A stretch of DNA of 64,000 nucleotides. Origin: Stercorarius parasiticus (taxonomy: Eukaryota > Chordata > Aves > Charadriiformes > Stercorariidae). The notes beneath the pieces are model-generated. The model had not been told where the DNA came from. It saw only the letters and a program-made list of their open reading frames with translations, and did not search any database. The position numbers were made by a program, and so were the translations under genes. Of this stretch, positions 39,701-51,225 are shown one piece after another; the first letter of the stretch is position 1, and every line of letters starts with the position of its first letter. Where the stretch lies: contig VWZL01002834.1 of the NCBI GenBank assembly GCA_013396915.1, positions 1,138,508 to 1,202,507 of the forward strand. Direction: 5' to 3'.

Positions 39701-42700
39701 GTTCCTTTTCCACTTCACTACTGAGCAGTCCTAAGCCTCTGGGGTATATCTGCCAAAAGATGTTAGGCACTCGCATCTATAGGCAGTATTTGAATAGGAA
39801 ATGGATGCCTGTGTCCCTTAAGGCACTTTCACAACTCTCAGTTGTAAAAAGTTATGTCTTTAATCATTCTCAGCTTGTTTCTATCTTTCCCCAGTTTTCA
39901 AACTTCTGTGGTCAAGGACTGTGCTTACAGCAGATGATAGAGGCTTATAGGATAGGTGCCACAAAGATGGTATCTAACCAGAGTGGAAGTCCACCAGTCA
40001 CCCTAACTCCTCCTTAACAAATTAATTACCCTTTAAAGTGGAAAATAGTAGAAAAGAAAACCTATTCTGTATTATAACCTGTAGTCAGATAGGTTACATA
40101 AGCCAGTTAAGAAACAGTGCTGGGAACTGAGATTTTCAATGCAGTTTAGCAGAGTTAAGCAAGTAAAAAGCGTATTTTTATTTTGAAAAGAAAAAACACA
40201 CATTTCATTAACATTTTTTCCATTTATCTTGATTCTTGTTCGTTACTGAGCCCCCTCAAATTAATCTGTAAACTTGTAGTATTATTGCGGAATCAGCTCA
40301 GAAAAAATCTCCTTGGAACTGCACAGAAATTCCCTATCACCTGCTATGTAAATCTTTGCCTGTATTTCTGTATGTGAAACTAAAAATATTACATATAATT
40401 TCATTTTACTTCTTCAGTGTCTTCATAGTTTCCAGTCAAAGAAACAGGGGTTATTTATTCTATCCCTTCCAGTTGCCTAAATATATTTGTCATTCTGACA
40501 CATCTGTGTCTAATGTGTTCTTAAATATCTCCAACACTAGAGATTGTACAGATTTTCCAGGCAACCTATTTTCGTGCTTTCTGCTACAAATAGTTTCTAA
40601 TAAATAACTTGAAATGTTTTTTTCTGAAATTCAAACTCATTGCTTATTATCCAGTTAATCATGGATAAAGAAAATAGATTAAATTATATGAAATTATGTC
40701 ACAGGTTAATTGTCCCAGACTTTCTCTGGTACATTTCTCTCTTTGTCATGACTTTTGGTCCTGTAATTGTCAATGCTAAACACTTTTTTTTTTTTACACT
40801 GCAGATTTTAACATGATAACGTACAGCTTCAGATTTGAAAATTCTGCCTAAGCATTGAGGAAAAAAAATCTTTTTGCACTGTATAAGGATATATGTATTT
40901 AAGTGAAATAACATGAGACCAAAGCCAAAAATGTTATTAGCAAATTAAACTCTATATGTAAGAACTGAAAGCATATCTAAAGAAGCTTCTCAGACACTCT
41001 TTCAAAATAACTGTGCTATAATGTAATGATTTCCCTTCAAGTAAATGAAATACTAGTAATTATAATATACCTAAAGCTTCATTTTCTGTAAATGCTCATA
41101 CTCAGGGTTTTCTTTGCTAGGAAGACTTTTTTTGTTATTATTTTAACTATAAATCATCTGGTTTTTTACCTGACATCTGTTTTTTTAATGACACAACCAC
41201 AGTGATCGACAAACTAGTTACATCTGGATGTGGCCAGATGGGAGCCAGGATAATGTGTCACTACTAGCGAATTTGCTTCCTAATGGACTGCACGGCAGCA
41301 CGTGTCCCAGCTTTGGCATAGTGCTGGGGCTCTTTCCCATCATGTGCTTTGATACATCATATATATCTCCCAGCATGTGACAGACCATGACTGTGTCACA
41401 CACTGGAAATGAAGACGTACCTGAGGGATGCAGTTGTGTGGTACATTTAATCTGGGCAGGGGCTATCGACAGAACTGCACACCACAAGAAATTCAGTAAC
41501 ACCACTGAAACAGGTTTTACACTAATGCTATTGAATAATTATCATTAATTTTAGCATAAAAAATACTAAACACATTAAATGACATATAAAAGGTGACAAA
41601 CATGCAAATAAGAGTATTCAATCAAACTGAATTCCAGCTTTTACAAAAGCATTGTAAGCAAGGCCAGGTAACAGCATCCTCTAATGCTAAAATTCGTCAA
41701 TTTTTAGATTATTTAGAGTCCATTTATAACTATTCAACGTTTCTCAGAAATGTAAAGATTTTGCATAAAGCCTTCCTATGTCATAAATCTGTCCCAGACT
41801 GACTTTAAAAACTCAGGCAAAATTACTCAGGCATTTATAACACAGCTGAGGAAAATAATGATTGACTCCATCCCCACATTCCAAAGATAAAAAAAATGCT
41901 GACTTTACATGAAACAGCTTCTTATTCTTACCTTGTTGAACAAAGACTTGAAAGAAGCTTGTCCTTTCTGTCATAGCCATCTTTTTTCCATGTCCTTGAA
42001 TAGGACAGTGTCAACATATCTCCATTAGGACAGAACAAAGAGCAAATATACAGACTGGACAAAAAGCTCAGAAGACTATCTGAAGACTACAGTGTAAAAG
42101 GCAGGAAGAGTAGAAGTTTCATTAAAAATCTTCAGCGGGGCTGACTTGCGTATCCTCATGAGGATAAAGGGAGTAGTATGAGGAGTCTGCCAAAAAGGAT
42201 TCATTGTGAGGCAGGATGGAAAGATGGTGCAGAAGGAATCCAAAGCTTGAAGGACACAAGCAGAGCATTCTTTATTCATTGGACAAATTCCCTTCACAGC
42301 TTGTAATTTAACCCAACTTCCCCCCTCTGTGCCAGCAATTATCCGTGAAACCTAAGAGTCTTCAGTCCTCCTGGAATTGCTGCAGGTACAGAGTAATCCC
42401 CAATAGCACCATCTCAGCAATGCGGACACCACGGGCCCCTAAGGAAAGTCACAGGTTCTCAACGGGTGGAGCGCCAGGACACTGAGGGTCTGAAAGTTTG
42501 ACTCGGGCATGTGTTATTTTTTCAGTTTGTTCTTGAAAAGGTTATAAGAAACCCATCAAACATGTTAAAAAAAGTTATTAAAGTTGCAACATAAAACTCT
42601 AAACCACTAGGAGCTGTTAAGACTAAGGCTGCCTTTAAAATCTGTATCATGTATTACAATAGCATAGTCAATGTAAATTATACACTTATTGGGGATTATG

Positions 42701-42811
42701 TACCATTAAATGTCTGCAATATTTTCTGTCATAAAACATGGCTAACAGACGTTCATCGTAAAGGAGCATTTTCAAAAAGTTACAACAAAAGAAGAATTTG
42801 GAAAGTGTAGT
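33791..42811. other. Non-coding, right of the CpG island
   Basis: Mostly AT-rich. Near the island (34.3-34.8 kb) there is a mild rise in GC with a CRE-like TGACGTA at 34,609 and a TCACGTGAC E-box at 34,637. A 25-bp tandem duplication lies at 35,285-35,334. Exon-like segments without an identifiable protein occur at 35,488-35,546 and 41,170-41,980 (minus strand) and at 34,702-34,745 (plus strand). No interspersed repeat was recognised. Confidence 0.45.
35285..35334. repeat. 25-bp tandem duplication
   Basis: TTTACTTAAATAAATAGA occurs at 35,285 and again at 35,310. The two copies are identical over 18 bases and diverge afterwards. Confidence 0.85.
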
Positions 42812-43261
42812 TATAGAATCATAGAATGGTTCGGGTTATAAGGGACCTTAAAGATCATCTAGTCCAACCCCCTGCCATGGGAAGGGACACCTCCCACCAG
42901 ACCAGGTTGCTCAAAGCCCCATCCAGCCTGGCCTTGAACACCTCCAGGGATGGGGCATTCACAACTTCGCTGGGCAACCTCTTCCAGTGCCTCACCACCC
43001 TCACAGTAAAGAATTTCTTCCCAATATCTAATCTAAATCTCCCCTCTTTCAGTTTAAAACCATTACCCCTCACCCTATTGCTCCAGTCCCTGATAAAGAG
43101 TCCCTCCCCATCTCTCCTACGGGCCCCCTTCACGTACTGGAAGGCTGCTATAAGGTCTCCCCGGAGCCTTCTCTTCTCCAGGCTGAACAACCCCAACTCC
43201 TTCAGCCTGTCTTCACAGCAGAGGTGCTCCAGCCCTCTGATCATCTTCGTGGCCCTCCGGG
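42812..43261 (-). mobile_element. CR1 LINE fragment, young copy, inverted
   Basis: A 5'-truncated CR1 3' end of about 450 bp in minus orientation. The left edge shows the reverse complement of the ATTCTATG repeats, and the right edge ends in CCACGAAGATGATCAG-type sequence just before 43,261. The ORF2 C-terminal frame on the minus strand is open, with [26 protein letters not shown] and [14 protein letters not shown], ending near 42,855. I see roughly 14 mismatches over about 445 aligned bases against the copy at 31,364-31,845. Apparent reading frames on the opposite strand are antisense shadows of the element. Confidence 0.96.
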
Positions 43262-46200
43262 TACCCACAGAAGTCTACGAGGAAAGTAATCACTTGTCTT
43301 CAGAGCAGAGTTTGAACAGTGCACTGCAGACAGCAGCATGGCATCCACTGGGTGAGGAGGAAAGTCCACTGTTTTCCCTGAGTGACAAATGAGGCACATG
43401 CCTTGTGCAAAAAAAATGTATGATTATGAAGTTGAGTGTATTGTCAAGTAGAGACGAGGGGCTACCCAGTAGAGAAGGGGCTAAATTATAGGTTATTGCA
43501 ATTATGGAAGTTTCTAACTTTTGAGTATTTGACTTGCGGTCTGAAGTTATTTTTCTGTATTTGTATGTAAAGTAGTAAGCAAACACTAAGCGAGTGTTTT
43601 GTTCATCCATGTTTGACAGTCTTATTAATAAGTTATGAATAATTGCAGAAAAGAGTTTCTGTTGGTATTATGTAAAAAAATTGGGTAAGTCATAGCAAAG
43701 CTTTTTCAACATCTTACATGACTGAAATGATTTTTCACAAACAAGGTGTAAGATGCATATTATACGGTGTACTTCAGCCTCAGTTTTACTTCTGCAAACT
43801 ATCTGGGAAATACGTGTTAACAGCTGTTACTTTGTAGCATTTAGAATCTGTTTACAAACAATTGACTTACAAGGAAAAGGACTACCTTTGGAGATTCACT
43901 TGCAAATAGTATTTTGGCAAGATCTAGCAAGCATATGCATAGCTGTAACAGTCATTTAAGACGTCCCACAAATGGAGACACTTGACAAAAGTAGGAAGCA
44001 GTGAAAAGTAACTGGGAGGAAAGAGAAACAAAAGTGCAAATCAGCAAGGCCCGACGTGTTTCAAGAACCCTTTTTATGGCTACCAGTTCTAATACCAGTG
44101 ATCAAATGGCTACAACAGAATGTTGATTTAACCAATGTTTACTTGAACCGGATATTATTTTAGCTATATTTCACATCAAAATGTTTTACATTCATTTCTG
44201 TGAAGATTCTAATAAAATGATTTAGAGGACTCTCTGTGGTGTCTTCATGCTACCAGCTAATCTCTTTTGATTCTCAGAATATTAATTAGCAGCTGCATAT
44301 AGGAAATATTACTGAAACAGAGTATGGAATTGCTAGACAGTGTGAATAACTGTTTTGAATTATTTGCTTGGGCTTTGCAGGTCAGCTTTTATTCACTGCA
44401 ATCAATTGTCTGGTCAATGTGATCCATGTCCACTGTACAGAAAGGGGAAAGTATGAAGTGCTTTTATTGCAATACACTTTATTGCCTCCTATATTTGAAT
44501 TTTACAGGAGGCTCAGCAGAAAGGGTTGGAAACAAAGTATTCTGCAGTCAAAACACATTCCTCTAAATGCTAGTGATACTTTAAACAATACATGTCCAAT
44601 TTTCCAAAGCCAAGTAATCACTTAATCCCCTCCTCTGTACCAGTTTAGTGCATGCTGTCTGATACCGTCCTGTTGTTTGCAAAAATGAATATGAATAAAG
44701 AACACTAGCTCTTATCCATTACAACTTTTGGGTTGTAAAGGTTCATACACAAGCAGCACCAGTGAGAAATTCTATTATTCCACGAAGTTGAAGCTGAAAT
44801 AAATTGTAAGTTTCAACATACGGAAGCAAACATAATTTAGCCTACTAGTAGTGCTACAGAAATAAAAAGTCTTGGAATTAGATTATAATCCACAAAAGAT
44901 TTGTTCTACCCTGATTCACAGGAGAATGCATACATTGTATTTATGCCCTATTCTAAGAGATTCAGATCAAGGCAGTAAGTCTCTGTTTCATTTTGGTTTT
45001 AGCATTGCCAAAAACAAGGACTTTGAAATCAGACCTTAGAGGATATTAGTTTATCAAAACTAATAAAATGCTTAAGATTAATCCTTGTCTGCACAGTCAG
45101 TAGCTTTTTCTTTTTCTTTTTTTTAAGCAATGAAAAGCCAAAATCTAAACCATTCCAACAAATACTTGTCCAATGGTTGCACTTACATAGTTGGCCATTA
45201 ATTTGAAGAATAGGTGGTGTCTATTCTTAAAGAACTGCAATATCCCAATGGTCTGCCAAAACAGCCATCAGTTGTCTGACGACCATAAACCAGCGACTAC
45301 TGAGAAACTGATACCCAGGTACTTTACAGCATATGGAAGTATTTGAAACATGAGGGAAAGAAAATAGAACTAAAAACAACTCAGGTATTGCAAGTCTGAG
45401 AAAACTTTTGAAGAATGTGGCAGTTCCCACTAAGAAAATCAGAAGGTACATCATCAAGAAAATGACAAAAACCATCTCTATGAAAAAGGAGAAAAAAGGG
45501 AATAGTATTTTATGCAGAAGGAGAGGAGTAGTATAGAAAAAAAATGGCAAGGAACTGTGGCAAACATCTGATGGTGGAAATAGATCCCCTATCTTTGTGA
45601 CTTTTTAAATGCAACATTACATTACATGCTTATTACAGTATTGATTACCTGCTTCTTTCCATTTGCAGAAGCAGTGTAATTTTATTATGGGCTGATGCAA
45701 CCTAGCCTTTGCCATTTGCCTTTGTCAACTCCATCACTGGTGTTCAGTGGATTAAAGGGTTTCTATTCCTACATGCTTGCTAAATGCAGTAAATGGGTGT
45801 TGAGAAAAGCTTTGAGAGCAGTAGGTATTGTTATTTAAGACTAGTGCTTTTGTGTAAATTTTAATTTGATCCACTGTCACTTTTCTCTTATGAGTTATTA
45901 TTACTATTATACTTTATTGCTATCATGTCTGTGAGCTGTGGATGCCTCAGGGCCTTGTTACATTAGGTGGCAAGAGCGTATATTGGAAAGGTAGTCTTTA
46001 CTACACATTTATTGTAGCTAATCAGATGCTACGGAGTAGCACAAGTAATACCATATACCGAGTTCAGCTACTTGAAAAAAAACCAACAAAAACCCCTAAC
46101 ACAAAAAATCTCCAAAACCCAACACCCCCAACCCAAAAATAACTGGAGTTCAAAAATCAGAAAAAGTAAATGATTAAACAAGTAGATGAAAACATTTCAA

Positions 46201-49200
46201 AGAAAAAGAATTCACATGTAGGGAGTTTTGTTAGCTATTATAAGAATTAAAAAGACACAAGTTTCTCTGCTCAAGAGCAGATGACATGAAAAACAATGAA
46301 TAATTTATATCTGACAGGAAAGGTATTTCTAATCTTATTAGCAATTGAAATATTCTTTTGGTGATCATAACTTATTTACAAATACAGCAGTGTGGAAACA
46401 GCAAGGATATATACATGCAAACATTATTTTTTTACAGAACAGGTGGGAAAAAACACCATTAGAAAGCCTGTTTTTTCTTCTCACAGCTAGAAACATAAAA
46501 ATTTAACTGTAGTGCATATACAAGAAAAACTAAGCAAAAGTAAAACCATAACTCAATAGTATGGATGTTAAAAAAAAAAAAGGCAATGTAATCTATTCGT
46601 TTTTTCTGTCACAAATCAAATGGAAAAAAAAAAAATCTTACTGATTTTACTTGACTTTAAGTCTTGTTAGGGTTTTTTTAATAACGTGCTGTGAATGTTA
46701 AAAAACTCCCAATGCTGCAGTATCAACTGTTTCACTCCAATGAAGCAAATGGGATTGAGCGACCACAGAATGAGATGTTATCTGGCATTCACAAAGGAGG
46801 CCTTTATTCAGATGTAGCCAGTTTCACATTTCTTGTCCTTTGACCAACCATTAAAGTTCACTGGGAAAACCAAAACCAGGTTGTAAATACTGAGCAATCA
46901 AGAGAAAATGAGAAGTTCCTAACTTCACTGCAGGTCAGTCAACCCCATCCACCAGCAAAGTGCCTGCAGATTGCTCAGTGCTCCAGAGCTCTCTTGAAAG
47001 TTATTGCCATTCACTTTTGTTATTAAAATATCAGCATCAGACTTCATGCATCTTAAATGTATTTCACACTCAGTTAAGAGCTTGGTGATTTAGATAATGT
47101 TTTAAAGACCATTAAAGGTTCCTAGTTTCTCTCTTCAGTGCCTCAGTTTTACAGATACAGAATGGCTTGAGAATATTTAAGCACTTTGGAGTGTCTTAGG
47201 GCTTTCAAGAAAGAAATGCTAATTAAAATACAGCTAACAAAACTATCCTAGGTTTGGCTCTTAAGCAGGTCTTTTTTTCATAGTGTCATAAATCTGGCCT
47301 AAAAGCATGTTGAACACACAAAGCTTTGACTGCTCAGAATTTAATCAGAGAATGGACTTCTTAGGGAGAGATTGCTAAATGCATCTGACATTTTAATTTC
47401 CAATTTTTCTCCTTGCATTATCTTTAAACTGGTTTTGTATTTGTAAAGCCCTAGCTTCTCTTTGAAGAATAAGGACAGATTTCCTGTAAAATTTCAAGGC
47501 AACTGGTCAAGCGTCCAAAAATGCTAATTAACGTTTTTTTTCCATTTTGAAACTTTCAGTCTATAATGGATTAGTTTACCTTGTTTATAGCAGAAAAACT
47601 TTGATTCAGAATTGTACCTTAACTGAGAAAAATGCAAGGAAACTCTTCACCATAATATGTAAATACTGAGAGACACAAATCAAGCAGGCACACAAATTTC
47701 AGTGAAACCCTAGTTCTAGCTCACTACACGCCATGAAAGGTTGCTGAATGTTCCTTCAGTGGTGATGGGCAGAAGCAGCGTTAAAAGGCATGGGAAATAA
47801 TGTGAGAGGGGATTATTTGTTTCTCAAATATGGAGTGTCACTTTTCACGCGTACCAGGATGTGTGCAGAAGATGGATGGACTGTGAAAAACATTCCTGCT
47901 GTTTATTTTCTTTCTTTGTCCATTAAAAATACAAAGACAGTTTCCCCTGTTTTTGTATGTATAGTTATGGGACATATTTTAAATAATCCATTAGCACATA
48001 AAGGTGAAGACTGTTGGGAAAAAATAAAGCACTAGTTCTATTCTGGACCTCTACTGCATGTGTGTACATGATATTTACGCACAGGAGTCAAATCATATAA
48101 TTAAGAACTATTTAACTGAAATCTCATTTAAAAATAGCACATTATATCCACTTGACAATAAAGTGCCTCTTCAACTGAAAGAGCGAAGTAACACCTTCCA
48201 TTCTGAGGCCTGCTTTGCTGTCACAGAATACATGCAGTTAGGGTAGAAGAACAAAGCTTTTCTGTCATACTATGTATAGAAACATTTAAGCCATGAAATC
48301 AAAACAAAAATTTATAAATTCATTATAATGCACCTGGAATTTCTTTCATGGACTAGCACTCAGTAAAAGCAATACAGAAAGAAGCTAAAACTGAATGCAT
48401 GTGTATAGGAGAAAACTTTTCCAATGCATGCATTTTTAAAATATACGTATTTTCAATTAGTTTTAATATCTAGACATGAGAAGTAATAGCATTCTTTGTG
48501 TGATTAAATGCACCTTGCTGCTCAATTAATGATGGGAAACAGCACAATAGTCCTTCTGTCCCTCTCCCATTGAAAACTTCTTAGATCCAAATGTCTTCCA
48601 GAAAACCAAATTACTACAGAATACTGTATTATCCAAATTATCACATATTATCTATTTCATTTTACTCATATTTTTATGTTATTAATACTGATTTAAAAAA
48701 AAAACTTTTGCTTCTTAGCTTAGAATAATACCTTACTCTGAAGCAGTTTAATTTCAACAGAAAAATTTGAAAACTGATAGAAAACAAGTTTTCATACTTA
48801 AAACACTATCTAGTTAATCTTGAAAGAAAAAATGAGTTGCTTTACTTGTCTCTATAAAGCCATTTAAAAAAATATACCCCTCCAAAATGCAGGTAGCTAA
48901 CAAGTATGAGAAACACACTTTGTTATGAATAATTCTATTTCAAAATGAAAATACTTTGCTGTTTCCACTTATCATTCTTCTCTTGTAATTTCAGCTAAGA
49001 CACCTCCTCATTACCAAGTCTTTCACTTGTAGTACCGAAGTGTAATAATTTCTCCTAATAATTATTGACCATAATTATATTTATCACAAGATAATGTTAA
49101 CATAAGGAATGCAACCTCCTTTAATAACATTTTGCAATAATTACAACTTTAGGCTCTAAGACTACCAAAACATACATTTTATTCTCACTGAAATGAACAG

Positions 49201-51108
49201 GATTTAAACATCCTAAGCAAGGACTGATTTAAAACATGCATCAAAAAAGCTTCCTAAACTGGAGCACACTGCAATTCCAACTGTATGCTGAGTCTAACCA
49301 GTAAACAGGTTAAATAGCACAGGAGCATAGCTTAATGTCAGCCCTGCGACTCAGTGGCATATTCAAATATTCCTTCAGATTTGCTAATTCAAGAGTGTAC
49401 CTGTGCCCACTGCCTACTTCAGCCCAATGCAGGTCCCATTACCCCTTCTCTACCTCTGAAGTTGACTCCTGCAGGGAAGCCTGCACCCAGTGTGTTGCAC
49501 AGAGATTCATTCCAGGTGTTTCAAATTCTAATCTTAAAAGCACAATTTATGTTCTGTTAGAAGACACTGCTATTTCTCCTGATAATACGGATTTTCAGTA
49601 CTTCACGTAGATTCTTGCAGTTCCTATAAACAGCACCTATTATGGATTTAATCCACAATGTGACATCATACCTTCCAGAAAATGTAAGAAGCAAGCAACA
49701 ATTCAACCAATGCTAAAAATATGCCATGATGTTGACGTTCATATTAAATCATACTAAGTATACTTGAGAGAAACAGTTAAATATTTAGCAAAACAATCAT
49801 AAGTAGTTGTTTCTTATTCTTTTTGAAGAAAAAGGGTAAAAAAGATGAGATAAAAAGACAAACTCCCAAAGGACTTGATATTTTACCTAATAGCTCTAGT
49901 TTTTCAAAACCATGTCATGTATTAAAAGCCAAGCGCAGAGCACTAGCACTCCCACCAAAAAGTACAGTTCTTCAAAAAAGAAATAGTTTCTGAACTTTCC
50001 ACTCAAGCAACAACAAAAAAAAGCTACACCATCTGTTCCTGTAACATGCTTTTTTTCTCTTTTAACAGACTAGAGATAAGGCTGAACCTTTTTACAGGAA
50101 ATCTGTATTTAGTAGAACTTGCCATCACCCCAAATATGTTCACCATGAAACGTGAACTGTTGTGGTCATAAATATATCACTCCTACCATTAGAGAAAAAC
50201 ATTTTCACTTAAAGTAGCAAAGAAAATGCAAATTAACTCATAGCACTAGGGATCATAATCTGAATACTCCTGTGGTCCCTTTCAGTCCTGTGGTAAGAGT
50301 AGGGTGAAAGCACACTGAAGGCCCAGCATGAATTGCAGCAAAATTATTTTCTCTATTGTCTCAATTCCTTCGCAGGGCACATACATAGATGCATGTTAAA
50401 ATGCAAAAAGGTTGATCGCTTTTGTGAACTGCCAAAATTCATGAAAAATTCCTGTAAGATGTTGGACATACAAAGAAACTCAATTCTTCTTCTTCTAAAC
50501 TCATCCAAGTATGAATCAATTTCTGGTTTTGGGGCTTGTTACCTACCCTAAAAAACCAGGTCCAATAATGTATTACTGTTCATTAAAGGTATAGAGCTGT
50601 TAAATGGAGGGAAAAATACCTTTGGATCATATGGAAATGAATATGCATACTGGCGTACATAGGGCACAGCGGGCAGCTGCCTTCTACGTTCCGTCTGCTA
50701 ATTTGGTTACTGAACCCCTCTGAGGAAACAGCTTTTTAGCAGCACCTCCCCTCTTAGGGTAGCACCAACCAGTCTCTTTCTTAGGACATCCTTCCTGGGG
50801 GTTAATAAGGGCATGAGTGTCTCTAGTCATGCCAATGGATTTTGACTCTGTCTGTGGCTTATGAGGTCTTTTTTTCTTAGTCTTCTACTGCTGCTTGTCT
50901 GGCAGCTCTCCTGAAGCTTCCCATATTTCTCTGCTGGCAAGGCCTTGCAGCTGTATCCCCTCTTGCTGCCACAGTCCGCAGTGATCCCTTGGGATCCTCT
51001 GGTAGATGCTCCCATTTGCAGGCAGCTCTTACTGCAGCACGCTGCCTGTTCTGGGAGAATATCCCATCTCTGTCCTTTTCCCACCTACATGTACCTCAGC
51101 TACACAGC
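43262..51108. other. Non-coding, no supported gene
   Basis: AT-rich sequence with A-runs (46,569-46,581 and 46,624-46,635) and a C/A-rich low-complexity tract (46,074-46,140). Two open segments with coding-like composition, on the plus strand at 44,381-44,625 and on the minus strand at 50,548-50,697, are treated as leads only. GC content rises modestly between 50.6 and 51.3 kb without a recognised repeat apart from the CR1 remnant that follows. Confidence 0.45.
46074..46140. repeat. C/A-rich low-complexity tract
   Basis: An A-run followed by repeated CCAA, CCCC and AACCC words on the plus strand. It superficially resembles telomeric CCCTAA, but only one such hexamer (CCCCTAAC) is present. 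Confidence 0.75.
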
Positions 51109-51225
51109 TTAGAATCACAGAACAGCCCAGGTTGGAAGGGACCTCAAAAGATCATCTGGTCCAACCCTTCATGAGCTTGCAGCGTAGATTAGATTCTCTA
51201 GCACCTAGACAGCTTCTTTGTCTTC
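51109..51225 (-). mobile_element. Old CR1 3'-end remnant
   Basis: Reading the plus strand, TTAGAATCACAGAACAGCCC followed by GGTTGGAAGGGACCTC and GATCATCTGGTCCAACCC is the reverse complement of a CR1 3' end with an octamer variant. Homology fades after about 51,225. The element is short and diverged, so it is older than the 31.4 and 42.8 kb copies and from a different subfamily. Confidence 0.85.

Noticed and set aside
45227..45550. 107-codon hydrophobic open frame on the minus strand
   Set aside because: The hydrophobic stretches come from translating an A-rich plus strand as T-rich codons. There are no splice sites, start context or recognisable membrane family.
46074..46140. Possible interstitial telomeric repeat
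   Set aside because: Only one CCCTAA-like word is present. The remainder is irregular C/A-rich low complexity.
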